Assembly: GCF_026241755.1 (NCBI RefSeq)
Contig: NZ_JAPJDA010000010.1
Location: 2,233-66,232 of the forward strand
Source of the DNA: Salinimicrobium profundisediminis
Lineage (GTDB): Bacteria > Bacteroidota > Bacteroidia > Flavobacteriales > Flavobacteriaceae
DNA length: 64,000 bases
Direction of reading: 5' to 3'
Shown here: one piece after another, positions 1 through 7,607 of the stretch
How the letters are laid out: each line of letters begins with the position of its first letter
Numbering within the stretch: position 1 is the stretch's first letter
Made by a program: the position numbers and the translations under genes
Notes under the pieces: model-generated
Databases searched by the model: none
Told to the model about the DNA's origin: nothing
Seen by the model: only the letters and a program-made list of their open reading frames with translations

Positions 1-530
1 CAAGTTGCACGGTGATGTTTTGGATCGCAACTACAGGAGCTACGTTGTCTTCTACAGTTACGATTGCTTCGGAAGAAGTTTTATTTCCGTTATTGTCTTC
101 AACAGTCAGAACAACTGTGTTCTCCCCAACATTTGAGCAGTCAAAAATGTCAATATCAAGAGTCATTTCTGAAATTCCACAGGCATCTGAAGAGCCATTG
201 TCGATCATTTCTGGAGTGATGGTCGCGTTTCCTTCAGCATCAAGTTGAACAGTGATGTTTTGAGTTACAACTACAGGAGCTACATTATCTTCTACAGTCA
301 CGATTGCTTCGGAAGAAGTTGTATTTCCATTGTTGTCTTCCACAGTTAGCACCACAGTATTCTCCCCAACATTAGAGCAGTCAAAAATGGCATTATCAAG
401 AGACATTTCTGAAATTCCGCAGGCATCGGAAGAACCGTTGTCGATATCTTCAGGAGTGATGGTTGCGTTTCCTTCAGCATCAAGCTGTACGGTGATGTTT
501 TGGATTACCGCAACCGGAGCTACATTGTCT
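1..530 (-). repeat. Tandem 240-bp (80-codon) repeats inside the adhesin gene
   Basis: The same segment recurs at 1, 241 and 481, an exact 240-bp period. Each unit encodes an 80-residue module with the shared pieces DNVAPV, QNITVQLDAEGNATITP and DCSNVGENTV. More diverged copies of the QNITVQL block lie near 1020 and 1980. The close DNA identity of the units suggests recent duplication or gene conversion. More copies probably continue outside the window. Confidence 0.85.
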
Positions 531-3500
531 TCAACAGTTACAGTAGCTTCCGCAGAATTAGCGTTCCCACTTTTATCTACTACTGTTAAGAAGACCGTAT
601 TTTCTCCAATATTATCACAGGTATATTCTACATCATTTGCTTCAGTCAAATAACTCACTGCAACATATAATCTCTTTACTGTCCCAGAGCAAGGATCTCC
701 AAATACCCCGTTTGATGCCGGAATGGTAAAACTGTTCTTACCAAGGGCGTAGCCTTCAACAATTGCCTGAGAACTGGCAGCATGGCAGGAACTTAAATTA
801 TACTCTCCGCTACTTCCGGTTGGTGTACCATAACTGGCGAATTTTACCGCTGTTACAACTTTTCCGGCAGGCAAAGAGATAGAGAGATTTTCATTTTCAT
901 TTACTTCTGCAAACTCAATGATTTCTTTAGAGAATGATATTTCAGAAATCTCACAATTATCTGTAGAACCATCATTTATTTGATCGGGAGAAACAGAGGC
1001 CTGTCCGTTCTCGTCCAGCTGAACAGTGATGTTTTGGGTGACCACCTTTGGCAAAGTTTTATCCTCTACAGTAATGGTAAAGCTTGTAGTGCTGGTGTTC
1101 CCTGCATAATCCATAACCACATAGGAGTTCACAGTCCCCCCTACCGGGAATTCATCGCTCAACGGAATTCCCGCAGTTTGCTGAACCGGCAGGTTTGGAG
1201 TTACACCCGGAGCATTGACCTGAACATTTAGATTTCCAATCTCTGTCCCATAATGACCTGCCCAGAATTCAACATCCTTACCACCATGTTCTATAAAGAT
1301 ATACCGCAGCCCGGTTCCATAATCATTAAAAGAACTGCTAACTGTTTGCCAGGTGTTATTTGCGGTTAAAGTACCCGAGTTGAAGGACTCAATAACTTCC
1401 CCTTTTTCATCTCTTAGTTCAACCCTAAAAAAGTAGGTATCATTAAAGTCTGGCCATCCCCCACGGTAGTTTTCAGAGATTGAGATCTCTGGTGCGGTAT
1501 CGAGCAACTCTTTACTATAACCCTGAGCCAGTAAATCTATAACCTGAGATTTTTTTGCGAGGCTATAAGAGGTGCGAAAAGAATTTCCGTTTACTGCCCA
1601 GCCATTACCCCCATTTAAGGTAACATTCCAACCGGCCAACCCTCCGGCTGCATTCCCGTTATAAGCGATATTGCCAGTACTTGCACAATTATCCTGAGTG
1701 TTAAATCTTAAATCGATTAATGCACCACAAAGTTCTGAATCGGATTCAAAAACCAATTGGGAAGGCTTAAGTATTTGAGGAGAAATCTTGTCTTCAACAA
1801 TTACCGTTGCTGTTTCGGAAGATTCGTTTCCGCTTTTATCTTTTACAGTTAAAGTCACTGTATTTTGACCGAGATTTGAACAGCTAAAGTCAGTAATATC
1901 GAGACTCATCGTATCAATTTCACAATTATCTGAAGAGCCGTTGTCAATCATCACCGGAGTGATGGTCGCAGCTCCTTCAGCATCAAGCTGCACGGTGATA
2001 TTTTGGGTCTCCACAACCGGATCTACATTGTCTACCGCGGTAAATTTAAAGACCTTGGTCGATGAGAGGTTTCCGGAATCTGTCGCGGTGATAGTAATAT
2101 TAGTGCTGGCCTGTGTATCTTCAACAGGAACTATAGTTACCTCATAATTAGTCCCATTATGCACAACACTAATATTGGCATTGGGTATAAATGCCTGGTT
2201 GTCTGAAGTAGCTTTTACTTCCAGGTCTTGATAAGAATCTTCGGCATCTGTAATTTCAACAGTAAAACTATATGTCTCTGAAGGACAGTTTTCAATATCT
2301 GAAATTTCAGAAATTTGTGGTGGAGTGTTCAATTCCAGGGTTTTTACACCTGAATACTGAAAACAAGATTGATCACCTGAAAGCCCCCCGTATTCTACAA
2401 TATAGCCTATTAAGCTATTGCCTCCGTTCAAGTCATTCCATAAACCTCCGTTTTGATAATATATTTGAAGAGAATGCTCTGAGGAACCGGAATTATTAGG
2501 TTCTGAAGCATTCCAGTTTTCAAATTGACCATTTACACTTTGTGACACTTCTGAAAATTGGGTTCCGGCTTCGGGGCCAGTCACCCAGTACCATTTGCCT
2601 TCTGCTTCGGTTTGAGTATTGTAAAGCGGATTGCCTGCTGCTGAATTGATTTCAGAAAAACTATCTGATCCACCAATCCATCCATCACCTGATAGTTTGG
2701 TTAGTATAAATTGATTTTCTGACGCAGAAGTAATAGTTGCAAGATATCCCTGAAGACCGTTTAAGGTTTTAGTTGCAGCATCGGCTTTTGCCTGTTGCCA
2801 GGTAAAAGCACCGTCTACATATTCATAATAATGATTATTATCGGAGTTGGATACTCCTGCTCCAATATTGAAAACTATTTCTCTTTCGAGAACGTTGCTA
2901 CTGGTAGTACGAAACTGGATATTCTGAAAGATATCCTGCAGCTCCTGGGAGGTCATAGCTCCCGAAATAGTGAACACCCCCGTAGAAGTATTATAACTGC
3001 CTGAGACGCCTGAAGGCAAAGTAAAACCTGTAGCCAACCTCAACTCATCACCCGATTGGAAATTCTCGTTAATTGAAACAGTCGCACCGTTAACATTGTC
3101 AGACAAAAGAATCAATAAATTACTATCAATTACTGTATAATTTCCAGGTGAAGAAACTACAGTACTACCTTCGCTGGGCTGCACAAGAGCATCGGGGTTT
3201 TCAATTGTAATTTGTGCATTTTTGATAACCTCATTCCCGGCACCATCTTTCGCTGTGATGGTCACTTGTTGAGTGCCAACATTAGTACAGTCAAAGGTGA
3301 AATTAGCCGGTGTAATAGTATAGCTACAGTTATCGTTTACTGCAGAAATAAATTCTGTCGCTGGAACCGTTAGCCCATCTATACTGGTAAGTTTGCGGGT
3401 TATATCCTGAAGGCTAAGAGTTGGTAGTTCATTGTCTATTACTGTTACAGTAAAGGATTGTGTGGTTTTATTTGTCCCGTCCGAAACTTCATAAGTAACA

Positions 3501-4396
3501 GTGGTAGCGCCCAGTGGAAAAGCAGAACCACTTGCAAAACCTGTAGTTAGACTTATGGTAGGATCAGAATCACAGTCATCTGAAGCTGTTGGACTGCTAT
3601 AAGTCACCACTGCATCACATTGCCCTGCATCAACATTTACCTGAATGTCTGCAGGAAAACTTGTGAAGGCTGGAGGCTGGTTGTCGCTCACAATCACATC
3701 AAAATTAGCACTTGATGAGTTGTTAGAAGGATAACCCGTATTATCTGTCGCATTCACGGATACTGTAGTAGTCCCCAGGGGAAAAACGAAAGTTTGCGGA
3801 TCAATTACATTACCTTCAACAGAGTAAACTACTGTAGGATTTGAATCACAGTTTTCTGCTACAGAAACATTAGAAAAAGATCCAGCTACAAATTCACAAT
3901 TTGTTTGATTTGTACCTACATTTAAATCACTTGCAGTAATTGTGGGGGCAGACCGATCATAAAAAGTTTGGGTAATGGAGTATCCAAAAAGTCCATTAGT
4001 ACAGGCCTCCTCAGTTTCAGCCGGGGGGCCTTCCACAAATTTAATTGTAACTTCTTCATTACATTTAACTGGTAAGAAATCATAATACACCCAGTCATTA
4101 TAGGTGTTTGCCTGGCCGCTACATTGAACACGGTTATTTATTGTACCCTGCACAGGTAAATTGCCAAAAGGGATGTTATTATAATAACCCGATCCTGAAA
4201 TATTTTGGTTCCCACTTCCCTGATTAACGACTATATAAAAATTACCCAAATTCGAGTCAGTTACATCATTGTGCCAATGCTCTAACCAAAAACGTATAGT
4301 CCCGTCATCCCTGAGTTCCCAAAAAGTTTGGACTGTATGAGCAGAGCTGATAAAGCTCAATAGTAGGAAAGAAATAAATAGTAAAAGTTTCTTCAT
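1..4396 (-). CDS. Giant secreted multidomain adhesin with HYR repeats and three lectin-like modules (partial, 3' end outside window)
   Basis: An open frame runs from the ATG at 4396 to the window edge, about 1,465 codons without a stop; the last codons (QNITVQL) are in the same frame as the start. The protein starts with a signal peptide (MKKLLLFISFLLLSFISSA). HYR-type beta-sandwich modules follow. A C-type lectin-like domain lies at about residues 517-672, with the hallmarks WNASEPNN, LWND and GYIVEYGG. An F-box-associated (FBA) domain lies at about 913-1057 (KSQVIDL, ELLDTAPEI, FNDYGTGLRYI, EHGGKDVEFWAGHYG). A SUEL/galactose-binding lectin domain lies at about 1165-1250 (SISLPAGKV, FASYGTPTG, NGVFGDPCSGTVKRL). 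Near-identical 80-residue repeats begin DNVAPV. By family it should be a surface adhesin binding glycans. A type IX secretion C-terminal domain is expected but would lie beyond the edge. Confidence 0.9.
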   Translation of the reverse strand, partial: MKKLLLFISFLLLSFISSAHTVQTFWELRDDGTIRFWLEHWHNDVTDSNLGNFYIVVNQGSGNQNISGSGYYNNIPFGNLPVQGTINNRVQCSGQANTYNDWVYYDFLPVKCNEEVTIKFVEGPPAETEEACTNGLFGYSITQTFYDRSAPTITASDLNVGTNQTNCEFVAGSFSNVSVAENCDSNPTVVYSVEGNVIDPQTFVFPLGTTTVSVNATDNTGYPSNNSSSANFDVIVSDNQPPAFTSFPADIQVNVDAGQCDAVVTYSSPTASDDCDSDPTISLTTGFASGSAFPLGATTVTYEVSDGTNKTTQSFTVTVIDNELPTLSLQDITRKLTSIDGLTVPATEFISAVNDNCSYTITPANFTFDCTNVGTQQVTITAKDGAGNEVIKNAQITIENPDALVQPSEGSTVVSSPGNYTVIDSNLLILLSDNVNGATVSINENFQSGDELRLATGFTLPSGVSGSYNTSTGVFTISGAMTSQELQDIFQNIQFRTTSSNVLEREIVFNIGAGVSNSDNNHYYEYVDGAFTWQQAKADAATKTLNGLQGYLATITSASENQFILTKLSGDGWIGGSDSFSEINSAAGNPLYNTQTEAEGKWYWVTGPEAGTQFSEVSQSVNGQFENWNASEPNNSGSSEHSLQIYYQNGGLWNDLNGGNSLIGYIVEYGGLSGDQSCFQYSGVKTLELNTPPQISEISDIENCPSETYSFTVEITDAEDSYQDLEVKATSDNQAFIPNANISVVHNGTNYEVTIVPVEDTQASTNITITATDSGNLSSTKVFKFTAVDNVDPVVETQNITVQLDAEGAATITPVMIDNGSSDNCEIDTMSLDITDFSCSNLGQNTVTLTVKDKSGNESSETATVIVEDKISPQILKPSQLVFESDSELCGALIDLRFNTQDNCASTGNIAYNGNAAGGLAGWNVTLNGGNGWAVNGNSFRTSYSLAKKSQVIDLLAQGYSKELLDTAPEISISENYRGGWPDFNDTYFFRVELRDEKGEVIESFNSGTLTANNTWQTVSSSFNDYGTGLRYIFIEHGGKDVEFWAGHYGTEIGNLNVQVNAPGVTPNLPVQQTAGIPLSDEFPVGGTVNSYVVMDYAGNTSTTSFTITVEDKTLPKVVTQNITVQLDENGQASVSPDQINDGSTDNCEISEISFSKEIIEFAEVNENENLSISLPAGKVVTAVKFASYGTPTGSSGEYNLSSCHAASSQAIVEGYALGKNSFTIPASNGVFGDPCSGTVKRLYVAVSYLTEANDVEYTCDNIGENTVFLTVVDKSGNANSAEATVTVEDNVAPVAVIQNITVQLDAEGNATITPEDIDNGSSDACGISEMSLDNAIFDCSNVGENTVVLTVEDNNGNTTSSEAIVTVEDNVAPVVVTQNITVQLDAEGNATITPEMIDNGSSDACGISEMTLDIDIFDCSNVGENTVVLTVEDNNGNKTSSEAIVTVEDNVAPVVAIQNITVQL

Positions 4397-4963
4397 ATAG
4401 ATTTGTTTAGTATTAATTAGCTATTTAAAATATCCATCAATTAAGCTGCAGGATATTTAAACATACAGGACTAAAAGAGGCTAATTTAGATTTATTTAAC
4501 AAATAGATAGCATTAAATCCCATGATGGATAAAATATTTTAGATGAAAAGCAATATATTAAGGTTCAACTACTCAATTTTTTGAATAATGTTATTGATAA
4601 ACTTCTTTTTATTCATGATAATAAGTTGTTTAACATAGATCTAAAGCAAAAGCTAGCTGCCAGCCCCCATTGATTATGTATTAATGATTTAGTTTAAAGT
4701 CAAATCTGTTTCAATTATGTCTTATGAAAGAAAGCACTTCTTAACAAAAAGTTAAAGCGGCGAATATATATAAGTACTTAATTGATAACAACACCCACTT
4801 TTGGGTATATATAGAAGATCCTAACATAAATCTTCAATTGCTCCCATTTCATGGCGCAAAAAAAACCTTAAAAAAACGTTAATGCAGTTAAAATCCCACA
4901 AATGATGTATTCAAATTAAATTTGGACACGTGCTTATTACTGAAACAGAGAGGCTTCACAAAG
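4397..4963. other. Intergenic region upstream of the adhesin gene
   Basis: This is 567 bases of AT-rich DNA between the adhesin start and the 3' end of the AraC-type regulator gene. I see no ORF, no exact TAnnTTTG promoter element on the minus strand and no strong terminator. A weak ACCCA/TGGGT hairpin lies near 4793-4806. The leader of the adhesin must lie here, but I cannot place its promoter. Confidence 0.5.
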
Positions 4964-6139
4964 CTAATTCATAGTGGCGGCATACTCGCTAGGGCTAACT
5001 TCCACAAGGGTTTTGAAGGTTTTACTAAAGGAAGTTCTGCTGGTAAAACCACATTCACTGGCCAAAGCTTCAATAGTGTTGCTTTCTAAATAGCCATTTT
5101 CAATAAGTTGTTTTGCATGCTCCATGCGTAGACTATTTTTGTAGGAAGCAAAGCTTAATCCGTACTGCTTTTTGAGGAAGTATGAGATATGATGTGAAGG
5201 CATTTCCAGTTCCCTTGCACATTCGGTAAGATTAAAATTTTGGTTTAGGTACAATTTTCTATCCTTTAACCCCATGAGTTTAGATTTCACCTCCTGCTCA
5301 TCGAGACCAAATTTTAATTCATCATCCTGCTCTTTTGGCTCCTTTACAGCTACTTCGGGACTGGAAGCAGGTATTACTTTTTGAGGGTATCCATACAGAA
5401 TTGTCGGAAAATAAATTGGAATAACTCCAATAAGGAATAAGGCTATATAAAGAAAGAAAGTAATTATACCTCCATTTTTTCCAATGACCAGCAACGAATG
5501 GAATAAATTCTCTTCAAACATTTTTTCTAATGCATAAAGAATAGCCAGTAATGCCATGATCATGAGAATACTCCAAAAAGTAACTAACCACTTATTTAGA
5601 ATAGATTTTAGCTCATCATTCTTGTCTTTTTTGATAAAGGTTATAAGTTGAGGCAGTAATACCACTAACACCCCTAATTGCCAAACGTGGCGTATTAGAA
5701 GGTGTTGATCAAGAGTGAGCAGCCAGTAATCTACTTCCAGCCTCCTTTCCGGAGATGATATCGTATGGGAGATTATATCATTATAAAAACTTACCGGTTG
5801 AAGATAAACATAACTTACATCTATAACGCCCAGTAGAAAGGGAATGAATAAAATTAAATCGGTGATCTTGAAATTAAGCCTATCCGTTAAAATAACCTGG
5901 AAGTAATAGTAAATGGGAACAAAAATGAGATGATATGGTAACAAAGGCCACAGAAAGAACCAGGTAAAGTGTTCTAAATAGCCCCCATCTATAATATAAG
6001 CCTGTAAGGCATATAGCGAAAGAAGAAAGTAGAAACCTCCCAAAATACGGGTGGCAAGTGTATTTGTTGACCTCTTAAGAAATAAGGTAGTTGATAAAAC
6101 AAAGCCGAATATGGCTGCGATTAATAAAATTAGAATCAA
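4964..6139 (-). CDS. Membrane-anchored AraC-family transcriptional regulator
   Basis: The 391-aa protein has about seven hydrophobic segments in residues 1-255. A charged linker follows (about 256-285), then a C-terminal AraC-type double helix-turn-helix (about 295-390; second helix region ALASECGFTSRTSFSKTFK, followed by VSPSEY). This layout, a 7TM-like sensor plus an AraC DNA-binding domain, is a known Bacteroidota regulator type that probably senses a signal at the membrane. The start appears to be TTG at 6139, because an in-frame stop lies just upstream and the first transmembrane segment begins at once. No binding site was identified. It lies between the adhesin and the xylan operon, so either could be its target. 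Confidence 0.85.
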   Translation of the reverse strand: MILILLIAAIFGFVLSTTLFLKRSTNTLATRILGGFYFLLSLYALQAYIIDGGYLEHFTWFFLWPLLPYHLIFVPIYYYFQVILTDRLNFKITDLILFIPFLLGVIDVSYVYLQPVSFYNDIISHTISSPERRLEVDYWLLTLDQHLLIRHVWQLGVLVVLLPQLITFIKKDKNDELKSILNKWLVTFWSILMIMALLAILYALEKMFEENLFHSLLVIGKNGGIITFFLYIALFLIGVIPIYFPTILYGYPQKVIPASSPEVAVKEPKEQDDELKFGLDEQEVKSKLMGLKDRKLYLNQNFNLTECARELEMPSHHISYFLKKQYGLSFASYKNSLRMEHAKQLIENGYLESNTIEALASECGFTSRTSFSKTFKTLVEVSPSEYAATMN

Positions 6140-6606
6140 AATACACCTTTATAAATGTTACTCCCCTTTAACATTTTCGGAAATTTAAAGCAGTTTTAAA
6201 GACAAAATTTGTCTCCAAAAATGGATCTAAAATAACCGACACGAAGTAACTCAATATTTACGGAAATTCCCAAAATATAATTATAAGCAGCTTTTTCATC
6301 AATCAGGTCAACAATAAAGCGATTTGTCGAGTAAATTGTTCATTATAAAATCATAAAGAAGATCGCTTAAAAACACCTACTTCATCAAATTGAGGCATAA
6401 ACCCCCTGAAAATTCCCACAAATCACTAAGAGAAAGTATCAGGTTTTGAGGAATTCACTAAAGTATGTTTGGCTGGATCTTTTATGAAGCTTCTTCTGAA
6501 AAAATATCCATATTCAGATCTCTTTAAAAGAAAGATCCCGTCACAAAAGAAGTGACGGGATCTCAAAAATGGTGTTTTTATTGTCAATTTTTCGTTGCCG
6601 AAATTT
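6140..6606. other. Intergenic region between the AraC-type regulator and the xylan operon
   Basis: This is 467 bases without a supported gene. It contains the terminator of the leftward operon at 6533-6563 and, next to it, the leader of the regulator gene. An AGGGGAG purine run lies about 20-25 nt before the regulator start. Nothing else was recognised. Confidence 0.5.
6533..6563 (-). terminator. Intrinsic terminator of the GH67-GH115 operon
   Basis: A perfect 12-bp stem (AGATCCCGTCAC / GTGACGGGATCT) encloses a 7-nt loop. On the minus strand it is followed by a T-rich tract. It lies 44 nt beyond the stop codon of the aldo/keto reductase, the last gene of the leftward operon. Confidence 0.85.
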
Positions 6607-7593
6607 CTACCAGCGTTGATGAACTTCGTTTTTGATAAATTCCTCGTAAACCCTGTTCATTTTCTGAATTTGATCTTCAGAAAGATCTGGAGTTTCCTCT
6701 ACTGAAAGATTTGATAGCAAATGATCTACTTTTGAAGCACCGGGAATGACAGTACTCACCTCTTCCCTTCTCAAGATCCACTTCAAGGCCATGGGCGCCA
6801 GATTTTCTGTATCGGGGAAAACTGCTTTTAAAGCATTTGCAGCCTCTACCCCCCTCTCAAAATTTACTCCGGCAAAAGTTTCCCCTTTATCAAAAGCTTC
6901 CCCGTCACGATTAAAATTACGGTGATCTTCGGGCGAGAAATGAGAATCTTTACTGAATTTTCCGGTTAACAATCCGCTCGCCAGAGGGACTCTTACGATG
7001 ATCCCAACATTCTTCTCTGCTGCCATTTTAAAGAACTTCTCCTGTGGCCGCTGCCGAAAGAGGTTATAGATGATCTGGACCGTAGAAACGTTATCGTATT
7101 CCAAAGCTTTGATCCCTTCTTCAACTTTTTCGACACTCACGCCCAACTTGTCTATTTTGCCCTGCTCCTGCAATCTTTCAAAAGTCTCAAAGATCTCCGG
7201 CCTGTAGTAAACATCGGTTGGAGGACAATGCAACTGAATAAGGTCCAGTCTTCCCAATCCGGTGTTTTTTAGGCTATCCTCTACAAATTTAGTTAAAGCT
7301 TCGGGTGTGTAGCCCTCATTTACATGAGGTGATATCCTGCGGCCGCACTTGGTAGCCACATAGATCTTTTCAGATCTTGATCTTACCACTCTTCCTACCG
7401 CTGCCTCACTCAAGCCATCTTCGTAAACATCGGCTGTATCTATGAAATTTATCCCGTTGTCAATTGCGGTGTTAAGTATTTCTTCGGCTTTTTGGTCATC
7501 AAATCCCGAACCCCATTTCCCTCCTACCTGCCAGGTTCCAAGAGATATTTCAGATATTTTAAATCCTGTCTTTCCTAAAATTCTATACTTCAT
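6607..7593 (-). CDS. Aldo/keto reductase, last gene of the glucuronoxylan operon
   Basis: This is a 328-aa TIM-barrel NADPH-dependent oxidoreductase. The catalytic tetrad is visible as D52 and Y57 (IDTADVYEDG), K82 (YVATKCGR) and H122 (LIQLHCP). The sequence resembles the AKR group with YghZ and plant L-galactose dehydrogenase-like enzymes. The gene starts 14 nt after the GH115 gene and ends just before a strong terminator, so it is the last gene of the operon. The substrate is unknown. Reduction of a pentose, uronate or aldehyde released from xylan is an inference from position only. Confidence 0.85.
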   Translation of the reverse strand: MKYRILGKTGFKISEISLGTWQVGGKWGSGFDDQKAEEILNTAIDNGINFIDTADVYEDGLSEAAVGRVVRSRSEKIYVATKCGRRISPHVNEGYTPEALTKFVEDSLKNTGLGRLDLIQLHCPPTDVYYRPEIFETFERLQEQGKIDKLGVSVEKVEEGIKALEYDNVSTVQIIYNLFRQRPQEKFFKMAAEKNVGIIVRVPLASGLLTGKFSKDSHFSPEDHRNFNRDGEAFDKGETFAGVNFERGVEAANALKAVFPDTENLAPMALKWILRREEVSTVIPGASKVDHLLSNLSVEETPDLSEDQIQKMNRVYEEFIKNEVHQRW

Positions 7594-7607
7594 TATTAAA
7601 TTTTATT

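Noticed and set aside
381-398. Further copies of the interspersed palindrome, e.g. near 383, 6562, 17060, 26141, 34450, 34957, 40748 and 55388
   Set aside because: Only one arm matches or the centre is broken. They were not counted as copies, although some may be decayed relatives.
1-540. CRISPR or transposon-like repeat array at the window start
   Set aside because: The repeats are 240 bp, in frame and encode a regular protein module, so they are internal gene repeats.
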